Both the position numbers and the translations under genes were made by a program. From CAZBSE01 sp964578625 (GTDB lineage: Bacteria; Actinomycetota; Humimicrobiia; Humimicrobiales; Humimicrobiaceae): DNA of 64,000 nucleotides. Of this stretch, positions 1 through 9,068 are shown one piece after another. The notes under the pieces are model-generated. The model searched no databases. It worked only from the letters and a program-made list of their open reading frames with translations, and was not told the origin of the DNA. The DNA is taken from the NCBI GenBank assembly GCA_964578625.1, contig CAZODQ010000001.1:186001-250000 (forward strand), given 5' to 3'. Position 1 is the stretch's first letter. The number at the start of each line of letters is the position of its first letter.

Positions 1-3
1 CAA

Positions 4-240
4 ATGGAAAAAGAAAGAACTTCTATACTTCTTGATAAGGACGTTATGTTAAAACTAAAAAGACTTGCTAAATTTTCCAATAAATCCACTTCTCTTCTCA
101 TAAGAGAAGCACTCACTGAATATACAGCGAAAAAAGTGCCTAATAAAGAATCCGGTATAATTGGAATCGTCGGTAGCAACGATCCTGATTTTGCTGAGAA
201 TGACGAAGAATATTTAAAGAAGAATTTTGGAAAGGACTAA
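4..240 (+). CDS. Ribbon-helix-helix antitoxin-like protein
   Basis: A 78-residue protein with a CopG/Arc-like ribbon-helix-helix pattern: a short basic strand (RTSILLDKDV, about residues 5-14), a lysine-rich helix and a second helix (STSLLIREALTEYTA, about 28-42). The acidic C-terminal tail (about 50-78) is the part that usually wraps the partner toxin in such antitoxins. The stop codon is two bases from the start of the PIN-domain gene, so the two are co-transcribed. It probably binds DNA as a dimer, represses its own operon and neutralises the toxin. The ATG lies three bases from the window edge, so an upstream start and the promoter cannot be excluded or seen. The RHH call is from pattern only; the specific antitoxin family is not identified. 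Confidence 0.75.
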   Translation: MEKERTSILLDKDVMLKLKRLAKFSNKSTSLLIREALTEYTAKKVPNKESGIIGIVGSNDPDFAENDEEYLKKNFGKD

Positions 241-242
241 AA

Positions 243-656
243 ATGCAGATTATTTTAGACACCAGTGCTGTTATTGGCCTGATGGATAAAAATTATAAAA
301 AACATACACTCCTAAAAAGAATATTTACAGAAAAAGAAAATCTATTTATTCTGCCTTCCACTGCTATTGGTGAGATATGTTATATGTTAAACAGTAGATT
401 TGGAAGTAAAATAGAGCTTATTTTTCTACTTGAAATTATAAAAGCAAGCTTCCAATTAGAGCTGTTGAAAGATATAGACATCATAAGAATCGTAGAGATA
501 CTGAAAAAATATGACACTTTAAACATCGGTTATGTAGACGCTTCTATCATAGCTATAGCCGAACGGCTGAAGGTCAACAAAATTCTTACACTGGATAGAA
601 AACATTTTGAGGTAGTCGCACCCAGAGGATTTGACTGTTTTGATATACTGATATAG
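243..656 (+). CDS. PIN-domain ribonuclease toxin (VapC-like)
   Basis: A 137-residue single PIN domain. The four acidic metal-binding residues of the family are visible: Asp6 (LDTSAV), Glu44 (AIGEICY), Asp99 (YVDASI) and Asp118 (LTLDRKHF). These support an intact Mg2+-dependent RNase fold. The size is typical of VapC toxins. The gene follows the RHH gene by two bases, the standard antitoxin-toxin order. Known VapC proteins cleave tRNA or rRNA; the target here cannot be read from sequence. A PIN protein in rRNA maturation is a less likely alternative given the RHH partner. Confidence 0.85.
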   Translation: MQIILDTSAVIGLMDKNYKKHTLLKRIFTEKENLFILPSTAIGEICYMLNSRFGSKIELIFLLEIIKASFQLELLKDIDIIRIVEILKKYDTLNIGYVDASIIAIAERLKVNKILTLDRKHFEVVAPRGFDCFDILI

Positions 657-748
657 AAAACTTTAAAATGTATAATAATTAAATCTTTAAAGCACTTACT
701 ATTATTTGTTACGGCAATCATAGAAAGTTTGATTTAGGCAAAGGAAAA

Positions 749-1633
749 ATGATTTTACTTATTGGAGCAACAGGTTTCTTAGGACCAGTGGTTTTAAAGA
801 AACTATTGGAGAAAAATTACAGGATCAACTGTCTGCTACGGCCGTCCAGCAGCAGGACTAACCTTCTGGACATTGCAGGGTCAGCAGGGAAAAATATTAA
901 CTTTAGCACAGGAACACTTGAGAGCGGTGATTCAATACTATCAATCATAAAAAAGGCAAGCAGTATAATCTATATGATCGATTTGAAACATACACATCTT
1001 CTTAAAACATTTTTAGAGACTGTAGCCCGTACCGGGCTCAAAAGGGTCATTTTTATAAGTTCCACTACCATCTTAATCCCCCTTGACAGCACAATAAAGA
1101 GTCAAAAAATAAATTCCGAAAACCTTATAAAAAAATCCGGCCTTGACTATACGATTCTCCGACCTTCTATGATATATGGGTCAAAAGGTGATGCCAATTT
1201 CTCAAAAATGATAGAGTTTGTAAAAAAGAAAGGTTTTTTTATTACTTTTGGAAGCGGAAATAACCTGATCCAGCCTATCTATATAGAGGATGTGGCAGAC
1301 GCTGTTTTAAGTATTTTAAATAACAAAAAAACTTATAAAAAAACGTATAACATAGCAGGTAAAAATCCCTTAAAATACAATGATATGCTGTATATTGTAA
1401 AAGAAAAACTGAAAAAGCAGTTCAGGGTAATAAAATTTCCCATGAGGCTTTCCAAATTTTTAATTTCCCTTTACGCAGGAATCTCCAGAAATCCCCTATT
1501 GACTGCCGGTCAGATAGAAAGGATGGGAGTAGATAAGAAATACTCATATCAAAAAGCCAGAGCAGATTTTAATTTCTCACCAATGAGTTTTGAAAGCGGC
1601 ATAGAAAAGTTGATAAAGAAACTGGAGACCTGA
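749..1633 (+). CDS. NAD(P)-binding epimerase/NmrA-like SDR protein
   Basis: A 294-residue atypical short-chain dehydrogenase. The N-terminal Rossmann motif GATGFLG (residues 6-12) follows a short beta strand. A serine-rich strand (VIFISSTT, about 106) and YTILRPSMIYG (about 145-155) match complex-I 39-kDa/NmrA-like proteins that bind NAD(P)H. The family's YxxxK catalytic pair is not obvious, so it may be a nucleotide sensor or assembly factor rather than a classical epimerase. A Shine-Dalgarno AAAGGA sits just before the ATG. It is monocistronic on the plus strand and converges with the sugar-transferase gene, two bases between their ends. Its neighbours are surface-polysaccharide genes, but it has no obvious operon tie to them. 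The substrate is unknown. Confidence 0.7.
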   Translation: MILLIGATGFLGPVVLKKLLEKNYRINCLLRPSSSRTNLLDIAGSAGKNINFSTGTLESGDSILSIIKKASSIIYMIDLKHTHLLKTFLETVARTGLKRVIFISSTTILIPLDSTIKSQKINSENLIKKSGLDYTILRPSMIYGSKGDANFSKMIEFVKKKGFFITFGSGNNLIQPIYIEDVADAVLSILNNKKTYKKTYNIAGKNPLKYNDMLYIVKEKLKKQFRVIKFPMRLSKFLISLYAGISRNPLLTAGQIERMGVDKKYSYQKARADFNFSPMSFESGIEKLIKKLET

Positions 1634-1635
1634 TA

Positions 1636-2208
1636 TTAATTTGCGCCCCTACCGGTAATCACTGCTTTCACTGTAACCAAAAATATCTTTATATCAAGCA
1701 GCAGTGAAGTGTCTTTAATATACAGCTGATCATACATGACTTTATCGCGTATCGACAGTGCATCTCTCCCGCTTATCTGAGCAAGTCCGGTTACCCCCGG
1801 TCTGACCCTGTCCACACTTTTTTCCTTCCTCATTTTTATAAGCAGTTCCTGATTATATAATGCCGGCCTGGGGCCTACAAAACTTAATTCCCCCTTTAAT
1901 ATATTTATAAGCTGGGGAATTTCATCTATACTTAATCTCCTCAAGAACGTTCCGACCCTGGTATTCAGAGCATTCTGGTTTTTTAGCCTGTCGGTAGGTA
2001 TATCAGGAGTACCTTCCTTCATAGTCCTGAATTTGTATATGGTAAAATAACTGTTGTTTAGGCCTACTCTCTTCTGTTTAAATATTACCCTTCCGCGAGA
2101 GTCGATTTTTATCATTAATGGAATAATAATCCAGAGTGGGATGAACAGTATTATTAAAATAATTGAAAATATTATATCAAGAATTCTTTTTGTAATCCTG
2201 TAAATCAT
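1636..2208 (-). CDS. Polyprenol-phosphate sugar-1-phosphate transferase (PglC/WbaP C-terminal type)
   Basis: A 190-residue monotopic phosphoglycosyl transferase that would attach the first sugar-phosphate to undecaprenyl phosphate at the cytoplasmic membrane face. One hydrophobic re-entrant segment (about residues 10-33) is followed by the family signature: FKQKRVG, YKFRTM, the catalytic Asp95-Glu96 dyad in SIDEIPQ, GELSFVGPRPA and RPGVTGLAQISGRD. The length equals the minimal catalytic unit (PglC-like) and lacks the extra N-terminal membrane domain of WbaP. It is downstream of the CapD-like gene (28 nt) and ends the wall/polysaccharide operon. The specific UDP-sugar cannot be told; a di-N-acetylbacillosamine-like or 4-keto-6-deoxy sugar would fit the upstream dehydratase. 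Confidence 0.88.
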   Translation of the reverse strand: MIYRITKRILDIIFSIILIILFIPLWIIIPLMIKIDSRGRVIFKQKRVGLNNSYFTIYKFRTMKEGTPDIPTDRLKNQNALNTRVGTFLRRLSIDEIPQLINILKGELSFVGPRPALYNQELLIKMRKEKSVDRVRPGVTGLAQISGRDALSIRDKVMYDQLYIKDTSLLLDIKIFLVTVKAVITGRGAN

Positions 2209-2236
2209 AAACTAAAAGACCTGCCGGCTAAAATTT

Positions 2237-4093
2237 CTACAACTTGGACCAAATTTCCTTCTCATTAAAATTGGGGATAATCTTTTTAAGATCTTTAAAT
2301 AGATTTTTATAGTCATAGAGCTGGATCTCTTTTTCAATGCTAAACAACAGATTTAACATTTTTTCCTTATTTTGCTCTTTTTTATTTTCAGCCACAAATA
2401 TTGAGGAGAATTTCGTAGCCTTAAGCTTCTCATAGCTATTAGCTAATTCTTCGGTAAATTTCTCTCCCCTTCTTACTCCCGAAAAATCAATCTTGATATC
2501 TTTTTCGGGCTCCAATCCGTAAAGTTTTATCATATTCTTAGCCAGTTCTAAAATACTTATAGGTTCCCCCATATCAAGAACATATACCTCACCGCCATTA
2601 CCCATTACGCATGCCTGTACCACCAGTTGTGATGCTTCAGTAATAGTCATAAAGAACCTGGTCATTTTTGGATGTGTAACAATCACAGGACCCCCATTTT
2701 CTATTTGTTTTCGAAATATGGGTACCACACTACCCTCGCTTCCAAGCACATTTCCGAATCTCACAATTATAAAACTTGTATTTTTCACTTTTGACATAAG
2801 CTGCAGGTATTTTTCAGAAAGTAATTTTGATATTCCCATTATATTATTGGGTTTTACTGCCTTATCCGTAGAAAGCATCACAAACTTTTTAACTCCGCTG
2901 GAGATAGATAATTTTGCAAGCGCTCTTGTACCCAGAAAGTTATTTTGAAGTGCAGCTTCAGGATTCAACTGCATAAGCGGGACATGCTTATAAGCAGCAG
3001 CATGAAACACGATTTCAGGTTTATATTTCTTAAACACACCTTTGATACTTGGAATATCTCGTATATCCGTAACAATAGGTATGGCATGCTGATAATTAAG
3101 CCTTGTGGAGAGTTCCTGCTCTATCAAGAACATGTTATTTTCGGAATGATCGACAAGAATCAGATTTGACGGTTTAAATCTTATTACCTGTCTGCAAAGT
3201 TCAGACCCAATGGACCCTCCGGCACCGGTTATAAGGATAGGTTTTCCTTCAAGCTTGGCCAAAAGCTGGCTGTAATTTATTTCCACCGGTTTCCTGCCCA
3301 GTATATCTTCTATTCGGATATCCCTTAATTGATAGAGATGGGCTTTTCCATCTATTATCTCGTAAAGAGTAGGAAGAGTTTTACATAGTACTCCTTCTTC
3401 CTTTGCCTTAAAAGTGATATTCTTCCTTACTGCACCACTGGCTGAGGGTATGGCTATTATTATTTCATCAACAGCAAGTTTATTAACGTACTTTTTAATC
3501 TCATCAGTTCTACCAAAAACTTTTATACCATGAATCTGGCGCCCGATTTTTGCCTTGTCATCATCTAAAAATCCCACTGGAATATATTCACTGTCCCTCT
3601 GCCTTGTTATTTCTCTTACTACCATCTCTCCTGCGTTACCGGCTCCGACAATTAGAGTTCTTTTTTTACGGATGTTAATCCTTCCGAACTCTATTTCGTT
3701 AAAAAGCCTTACTGAAAATCTTGAACCTACGACCAGGATGATGGAAAGGAGGAAATCTATGACAAGTATACTCCTCGGGAAATATGGCGCCCCTATTATA
3801 TAGAAAATTACTACCATAACTGCCGAACTTGAAGCCAGTGAAAGTACAATGGTAATAAAATCCCTCAGGCTGGCATATTTCCAGATTTTTCTATATATGC
3901 CAAATAAAATGAAGCTTAAAAGTTTGACTGCGATTATTATTAGAATATATTCTATAAAATAATCGATATATTGCGGGAGAAGACCCTGCTGCAGCTGACC
4001 TCTTAAAAAAAAAGATATAGTAAATGATGAAAAGAATATAACTATATCAAACAGTATTTGTATTGTGTTATTTTTAACTTTTTTTATGTCCAT
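2237..4093 (-). CDS. CapD/PglF/WbpM-type membrane UDP-sugar 4,6-dehydratase
   Basis: A 618-residue membrane-anchored nucleotide-sugar dehydratase/epimerase. Four hydrophobic segments occupy about residues 10-125. A first Rossmann-like domain follows (TLIVGAGNAGE, about 145-155). The catalytic extended SDR domain then begins with TGAGGSIGSELC (about 288-300) and contains the strand MLSTDKAVKPNNIMG, the altered catalytic motif (no classic YxxxK) characteristic of PglF/WbpM enzymes. The product would be a UDP-4-keto-6-deoxy sugar for the neighbouring sugar transferase. It lies between the LCP protein gene (upstream) and the transferase (downstream), consistent with a surface-glycan operon. CapD-like epimerases and 4,6-dehydratases are hard to separate by eye. 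Confidence 0.87.
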   Translation of the reverse strand: MDIKKVKNNTIQILFDIVIFFSSFTISFFLRGQLQQGLLPQYIDYFIEYILIIIAVKLLSFILFGIYRKIWKYASLRDFITIVLSLASSSAVMVVIFYIIGAPYFPRSILVIDFLLSIILVVGSRFSVRLFNEIEFGRINIRKKRTLIVGAGNAGEMVVREITRQRDSEYIPVGFLDDDKAKIGRQIHGIKVFGRTDEIKKYVNKLAVDEIIIAIPSASGAVRKNITFKAKEEGVLCKTLPTLYEIIDGKAHLYQLRDIRIEDILGRKPVEINYSQLLAKLEGKPILITGAGGSIGSELCRQVIRFKPSNLILVDHSENNMFLIEQELSTRLNYQHAIPIVTDIRDIPSIKGVFKKYKPEIVFHAAAYKHVPLMQLNPEAALQNNFLGTRALAKLSISSGVKKFVMLSTDKAVKPNNIMGISKLLSEKYLQLMSKVKNTSFIIVRFGNVLGSEGSVVPIFRKQIENGGPVIVTHPKMTRFFMTITEASQLVVQACVMGNGGEVYVLDMGEPISILELAKNMIKLYGLEPEKDIKIDFSGVRRGEKFTEELANSYEKLKATKFSSIFVAENKKEQNKEKMLNLLFSIEKEIQLYDYKNLFKDLKKIIPNFNEKEIWSKL

Positions 4094-4115
4094 TGTAATT
4101 CCGGCCAGTTATAAC

Positions 4116-6170
4116 TTAATCAAGATTTTCTAAATAATCCTTACCGACTATTACAACTACTTCTGCATCTCCACCATATTCTTCTTTAAAAACACTTGAT
4201 GACAGTTCTTTCATCTCGTAACTAGAAAACAGCATCGTCAGTTGATCAGCCTTATTTTTATTTTCCTTGCTATAGTATATTACAGTTTTTTTATAATTAT
4301 AACTATCTGCATTATAAAGCCCTAAAATTTTAAATCCGTAATTCTTTAAATAATCTTTTACTTCTGTTGCAGATCCACCTATTCCGTTACCGTTGTAAAT
4401 CATAACATGTGTCCGCCTGGTTATACTTTTATCTATGATCCTGCCGACATCTACATTTACTTCCAGCGGGATTACTCCTTTTTCAGAAAACCATGCAACT
4501 CCTTCATATACCATATCATATTGTAATATATATCTGCCGGGTGTTTCAGGTGCTTTAATATTAATATCTACAGTTGTCTCTTCATCGTGTGAAACATCTT
4601 CTAAAAGCAATCCCCTTTCACCATCCCAGATAACAATCTCACCTGTATCCCTGTTTAACCAATGAGTCCCTAAATGCACTTTATGTCCATCACCTGTATT
4701 ATTCCACAGTAAAAAACCATTGTTTTTTACTGTGACATGTGTCTCAAAATCCTGGCCAGGTTCTAAATAATTTGGGGTGGAACCCTCGTCATCATATTGA
4801 GCGGAATAAGATATATCCACAGTTACAAATTTTTCCAGAGTCGGTACTCCCTGAAAAGAAAACCAGGTTACTCCCTCATGCACCAGATCAACCTGTAAAA
4901 TGTACTCCCCCGGTTCCGATGGCGATATAACATTAAGGTCAAATGTTACCTCATCTCCTACTTTTATTCCATCTTCTTCTATAATACTTCTCTTACCGTC
5001 AAAAACTACTGTTTTCTTGCTGTTAAAATCTATCCAGTGATAACCCAGAAACACTGGATTGTCTCCATTCCTGTTCCAGGTCAGACTTCCGGTATTCTTT
5101 ACTTTGACCTTGAACTTATACTTGGTTTCCACGGTCATAAAATCCGGTATTTCATCAACTTCTGTATACTCCGCATTATACATGCTTGCCGGCTCCCCAT
5201 TTATAATTCTTTGCCACATTGCTCTTGCTTCCTCAATATCCGGGATCTGAACACTTATGGTACCTTCATCTATCCAATCAGAGCGAGAAGGTATAATAGA
5301 AGTATTAAAATTTTCCGAACCGAAAGACAGAGCTGCTTTTGAATAGCTTAAGATAGTCAAAATATCCAGATCTGTTCTTGTATTATCTATTAAAATATTA
5401 AAATAATATGGAATGCTGGATAAATATCTTACATCCAATTTTTGTTTTAGCAGTTCCCTGAACAACTGCTGCTGACGCTGAATTCTCCCGATATCTCCAA
5501 GTTCTGTAGACCTGCTTCTCGTATAAGACAATGCCTGTTCTCCAGTCAGATGGTGGTTGCCTGCTGAAAAATTAGCACCGCTTTTAGGGTCGACCAGGGG
5601 CCTTTCAATTTTAATATCAACACCTCCGAGAGCATCTATCAACTGTATAAATCCTTCAAAATCCAGAGTCACATAATGGTTTATTTCTGCTTCTAAAAAA
5701 GAATTTATTGTTCTTATCATAAGTTCTTCTCCGCCATATGCATATGCAGCATTTATCTTGTCCTCTCCATGACCGGGTATCTCTACGAGAGTATCCCTAG
5801 GTATGGAAAGGAGACTTCCGGTCATTTCTTCAGGATTCAGATAAAACACCATTATTATATCGGCCCTGCCCCTATCGTTTTCAGTATCCCTGGTATCAAG
5901 GCCTAATATAAGGATAGTAACCGGTTCCTGCGAAGACTCAATGGGAGTGAGTATGTTTTCCACTTCTGACGTTGTAAGTGAATTTATAGTCTTATTTATT
6001 GTATTAATATAAAGGAATATACCGCCTGCACCCAGACACCCGATAAGAACTATGGAAGATAAAACTATTATTATTATTTTCAGATATAAAGGTAATTTGT
6101 TAAATCCCCTTTTATTTGGATTTTTCTTAATCTTGTTTTTTACTTTTCCTTTGCTTTTTTTCATTCGCAC
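4116..6170 (-). CDS. LytR-CpsA-Psr (LCP) wall-glycopolymer transferase with two Ig-like domains and LytR_C
   Basis: A 684-residue membrane-anchored enzyme expected to transfer undecaprenyl-linked glycopolymers to peptidoglycan outside the cell. Order: basic N terminus, one membrane helix (about 30-55), LCP catalytic domain (about 83-245) with the conserved Arg/Asp set (RGRAD at 100-104, PRD at 124-126, YTRSR at 216-220, GRIQRQQ at 228-234), two homologous beta-sandwich domains (about 337-453 and 456-575) and a LytR_C domain (about 585-684). The two central domains share the pattern VKN(T/N)G..W....LG.HW and (E/Y)EGV.WFS, resembling NBR1-type Ig-like modules. Typical LCP proteins are 300-450 residues, so the insert is unusual. 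The start is GTG at 6170; an in-frame ATG two codons later is equally possible and neither has a strong Shine-Dalgarno. Confidence 0.88.
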   Translation of the reverse strand: MRMKKSKGKVKNKIKKNPNKRGFNKLPLYLKIIIIVLSSIVLIGCLGAGGIFLYINTINKTINSLTTSEVENILTPIESSQEPVTILILGLDTRDTENDRGRADIIMVFYLNPEEMTGSLLSIPRDTLVEIPGHGEDKINAAYAYGGEELMIRTINSFLEAEINHYVTLDFEGFIQLIDALGGVDIKIERPLVDPKSGANFSAGNHHLTGEQALSYTRSRSTELGDIGRIQRQQQLFRELLKQKLDVRYLSSIPYYFNILIDNTRTDLDILTILSYSKAALSFGSENFNTSIIPSRSDWIDEGTISVQIPDIEEARAMWQRIINGEPASMYNAEYTEVDEIPDFMTVETKYKFKVKVKNTGSLTWNRNGDNPVFLGYHWIDFNSKKTVVFDGKRSIIEEDGIKVGDEVTFDLNVISPSEPGEYILQVDLVHEGVTWFSFQGVPTLEKFVTVDISYSAQYDDEGSTPNYLEPGQDFETHVTVKNNGFLLWNNTGDGHKVHLGTHWLNRDTGEIVIWDGERGLLLEDVSHDEETTVDINIKAPETPGRYILQYDMVYEGVAWFSEKGVIPLEVNVDVGRIIDKSITRRTHVMIYNGNGIGGSATEVKDYLKNYGFKILGLYNADSYNYKKTVIYYSKENKNKADQLTMLFSSYEMKELSSSVFKEEYGGDAEVVVIVGKDYLENLD

Positions 6171-6227
6171 TGCTTTAAATATAAAATCTTATAATAAACT
6201 CCAACTTGGAAAAAAGCTGCCTTTATA

Positions 6228-7508
6228 TTAACTGACCTTTTTAATATCTGCACCAAGACCGCGTAATTTTTCTTCAAAATCCTCATAACCTCTCTGGATA
6301 TGATAAATATTGCCCACCTCTGTAGTTCCCTCTGCTGTAAGTGCTGCCAGTACCATAGCAGCTCCGGCACGAAGATCGAATGACGTGACCGGTGCTCCCG
6401 ACAGTTTTTCAACCCCATTGATTACAGCATGATGCCCGTCTATCTTTATATTAGCTCCCATCCTGTTCAATTCATCAACGTACATGAATCTGTTTTCAAA
6501 TACATTTTCAGTTACTATAGATGTTCCTGGGATGATTGTAAGAAGAACAGTAATTATGGGCTGCAGGTCCGTGGGAAAACCGGGGTACGGTAAGGTGCTG
6601 ATATTGGTAGGCCCATAGGGTCTCTTTAGTGACTCTACTTTTATATTATTATCATCAATAATGGAAATATTTACACCGATTCCTTTTAACTTGGAATAAA
6701 ATGTCTCCAGATCCTCCAATCTCGCATTTTCAATTTCAACCCCGTCACCGCTCAGGGCCGCTGCAGTAATAAAAGTACCGGCTTCAATACTGTCAGGCAT
6801 TACTTCGTAATCTGTTCCCCTGAGGCTTTTGACTCCGTTAATCACAATACATCCAGTCCCGGCTCCCTTTATATCCGCCCCCATAGAGTTTAGAAAATTT
6901 GTAAGATCTTTTATTTCAGGCTCCCTGGCTGCATTATTTATAACTGTTTTTCCATCAGCTAAACATCCTGCCATTATTATGTTCTCGGTGGCTCCCCTTG
7001 AAGGGAAATCCAGATTTACCAAGGCACCTGAAAGTCTCGGTACGGCACTACTGCTGTCAACACTGCAGTTAATATACCCGTGCTCTACGGAATATTTTGC
7101 CCCCATATCCTCAAAACCTTTGAGATGGAGATCTATCTGTCTTGAACCAATATTACACCCTCCTGGAATAGCAATCTTTACCCTGCCAAATTTGCTTAAC
7201 AGCGGCCCTGCGACCAGTATTGACGCTCTCATCTTTCTTACGATTTCATAAGGTGCTTCATAGCTATTAATAGTTACCGGATTGATCTCAATAGTTTTAT
7301 CCTCCATATTTACATCTACGCCAGCACCAAGTGTTCTCAGCACTTCTACCATAATCTTGACATCTTCAATTCCCGGTACATTCCTAAGAGTGGTTTTATC
7401 GTCAGCCAGTATTGACGCAGCTATTAACTTCAATGCAGAATTCTTAGCCCCGCTTATTTTAACTTTTCCGGACAGGGTCTTCCCGCCGTTTATAATGAAT
7501 TTTTCCAT
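6228..7508 (-). CDS. murA: UDP-N-acetylglucosamine 1-carboxyvinyltransferase
   Basis: Catalyses the first committed step of peptidoglycan synthesis, transferring enolpyruvate from PEP to UDP-GlcNAc in the cytoplasm. The 426-residue length is typical. Lys22-Asn23 (SGAKNSAL) and the catalytic loop PGGCNIGSRQIDLH with Cys118 are present, so the enzyme should be fosfomycin-sensitive in principle. C-terminal RGGAAMV-like (RAGAAMVLAAL) and RGYEDFEEKLRGLGA are characteristic. It lies between the dCMP deaminase gene and the LCP gene on the same strand. Linkage of murA to an LCP gene is a sensible wall-assembly context. A second murA paralogue may exist outside the window, as in many Gram-positive bacteria. 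Confidence 0.97.
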   Translation of the reverse strand: MEKFIINGGKTLSGKVKISGAKNSALKLIAASILADDKTTLRNVPGIEDVKIMVEVLRTLGAGVDVNMEDKTIEINPVTINSYEAPYEIVRKMRASILVAGPLLSKFGRVKIAIPGGCNIGSRQIDLHLKGFEDMGAKYSVEHGYINCSVDSSSAVPRLSGALVNLDFPSRGATENIIMAGCLADGKTVINNAAREPEIKDLTNFLNSMGADIKGAGTGCIVINGVKSLRGTDYEVMPDSIEAGTFITAAALSGDGVEIENARLEDLETFYSKLKGIGVNISIIDDNNIKVESLKRPYGPTNISTLPYPGFPTDLQPIITVLLTIIPGTSIVTENVFENRFMYVDELNRMGANIKIDGHHAVINGVEKLSGAPVTSFDLRAGAAMVLAALTAEGTTEVGNIYHIQRGYEDFEEKLRGLGADIKKVS

Positions 7509-7665
7509 AAAAACAAAAAATAATTTCTCTATTAAAAAAGTACAGGATATTATAACAAATAAAGGTGAATTACAAAAATAAAAGCTGCCTTATGCCATGA
7601 TACATCCATGGTTAATTTTTTTCGTCTAAAAGACCTGCGGTAATCGTATTTATAAAAATTCCAAT

Positions 7666-8121
7666 TTAAAAGTCCAGCCTTATTGATTCGATTTCTGCTT
7701 CACCGAGAAGCTCTATTGCAAGCGTATCAGGGTAATCCTCAAAATAATATATTTTTTTGATTCCGCAATTTATTATCATTTTTGCACAGAGGACACAGGG
7801 CTGTGTAGTGCAGTAAATTACTGCATCTTTTATTCGAACTCCGTGATAAGAAGCCTGAAGAATAGCATTTTGCTCGGCATGAAGGCCGCGGCAAATTTCA
7901 TGTCTTTCACCCGAAGGTACTCCCAGCTCTTCTCTCAGGCACGTCCCTATATCCAGACAATTCCTTACTCCCATAGGAGCACCGTTATATCCCGTTGTAA
8001 GTATCCTTTTATCCTTTACGATTATAGCTCCGACTTTTCTTCTAAGACACGTGGATCTTGTTGCTACCTGCCTGGTAATTGATGCAAAATATTCATCCCA
8101 CGTCGGGCGTGTGATCACCAT
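7666..8121 (-). CDS. dCMP deaminase / ComEB-like cytidine deaminase-fold protein
   Basis: A 151-residue zinc-dependent deaminase expected to convert dCMP to dUMP for thymidylate synthesis. The zinc and catalytic motif is complete: His81-Ala-Glu83 (HAEQNAIL) and Cys109-x2-Cys112 (QPCVLCA). The N-terminal region RPTWDEYFASI and the GYNGAP turn are family signatures. It is first gene of the minus-strand block leading to murA, with about 157 nt between them. An AGGAA element lies just upstream of the ATG. Its divergent partner is the threonylcarbamoyl-AMP synthase gene; dCMP deaminase genes are often near rpiB/glyA-type clusters in Gram-positive genomes, as here. Confidence 0.92.
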   Translation of the reverse strand: MVITRPTWDEYFASITRQVATRSTCLRRKVGAIIVKDKRILTTGYNGAPMGVRNCLDIGTCLREELGVPSGERHEICRGLHAEQNAILQASYHGVRIKDAVIYCTTQPCVLCAKMIINCGIKKIYYFEDYPDTLAIELLGEAEIESIRLDF

Positions 8122-8261
8122 TTTCCTAACCTAATATTTTTTAATTTATATAAATCAACCTTAATTTTTTGATTTAAACAATACACTTTTTAAAAATATA
8201 TTAAGTCTTATTTATTAAAATGCCAAGTATTTTATATTGATGGGAGAGCCTAATACTTACA

Positions 8262-8289
8262 TTGATTTCCTTAATAAAAAAAATATTAT
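8262..8289 (+). promoter_or_regulatory. Candidate sigma70-type promoter for the sua5-rpiB-glyA operon
   Basis: TTGATT (8262-8267), a 16-bp A-rich spacer and TATTAT (8284-8289) precede the threonylcarbamoyl-AMP synthase ATG at 8320 by 30 bp. The gene has no visible Shine-Dalgarno, so the transcript leader would be short. Match is 4/6 and 5/6 to consensus in AT-rich DNA, so chance is possible. Confidence 0.4.
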
Positions 8290-8319
8290 ATACTGAAATC
8301 AGTAACTTTTTATCTCTTT

Positions 8320-8967
8320 ATGATTACAATAAAAATTAATAACCTTGATGAAGTTAATGACTCTGCTGTCAAAAAAATTGCTAAAATCATGGCAGAAGGG
8401 AAAATAGCAATTCTGCCTACCGGCACTATCTACGGTTTGAGCTGCAGGTATGATAATAAAAAGTCGATTGAAAAAATATACAAAATAAAAAAAAGAAATA
8501 AAAACATACCCCTTATAATACTTATTGCCGGTAAAGATGACCTTAAAAACCTTGCCTCAGATATAAACAGGATTGCAGAAAAAATAATAGAAAAATTTTG
8601 GGATATTGAAAACCCAAGACCTCTTACTTTGATTTTTAAAAGGAACAGCTCTCTTGAAGATTTTATAACCAGCGGCAGTTCGAATATCGCCATAAGAATG
8701 GCAGGTCCCAGGTTCCTTAAGAATATAATAAGCATCTGCGGCCCGATTGTATCTACCAGTGCCACCATTTCCGGAGTGAAAGGCTATCCTAAAAAACTAA
8801 AGGATATTACTGATGTAATAATAAAACAAGTGGATCTAACAGTGGAATATTCCTCTGCACTTGCAGGAGCTGAATCAACTATCATCGATGTCACCGGGCA
8901 GGTACCTGTTTTAGTAAGAGAAGGTGCTGTAAACTTCGGAGATATTTTAAATAATAAATTCCAATAA
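8320..8967 (+). CDS. L-threonylcarbamoyladenylate synthase (Sua5/YrdC/YwlC family)
   Basis: A 215-residue YrdC-fold enzyme that makes threonylcarbamoyl-AMP from threonine, bicarbonate and ATP, the first step of the t6A modification of ANN-decoding tRNAs. Seen: LPTGTIYGLSC (about 31-41), the basic motif KIKKRNKNIPLIIL (about 55-68), RPLTLIFKR, IAIRM and the strand IVSTSATISG (about 142-151). The length corresponds to the stand-alone YrdC/YwlC type without the Sua5 C-terminal domain. It leads a plus-strand set with rpiB and glyA, an order common in Gram-positive genomes. The ATG at 8320 has no clear ribosome-binding site. Confidence 0.93.
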   Translation: MITIKINNLDEVNDSAVKKIAKIMAEGKIAILPTGTIYGLSCRYDNKKSIEKIYKIKKRNKNIPLIILIAGKDDLKNLASDINRIAEKIIEKFWDIENPRPLTLIFKRNSSLEDFITSGSSNIAIRMAGPRFLKNIISICGPIVSTSATISGVKGYPKKLKDITDVIIKQVDLTVEYSSALAGAESTIIDVTGQVPVLVREGAVNFGDILNNKFQ

Positions 8968-9068
8968 ACTTTTGATTATCAAGTTAATTGGAATATAATA
9001 TTACAGAGTTTTATGTTTTATTATCAATCAAGCATACGCTTACAGGTTATGGAAAGATCAGGTGTTTT

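Noticed and set aside
6161..6418. 85-residue minus-strand frame overlapping the end of murA
   Set aside because: It is an out-of-frame reading of the murA 3' coding region with no ribosome-binding site and biased composition.
6829..7251. 140-residue plus-strand frame inside murA
   Set aside because: Antisense shadow of a strongly supported gene, with no domain.
8430..8768. 112-residue minus-strand frame opposite the threonylcarbamoyl-AMP synthase gene
   Set aside because: Antisense of a conserved gene and no start context; its hydrophobicity reflects reversed codons.
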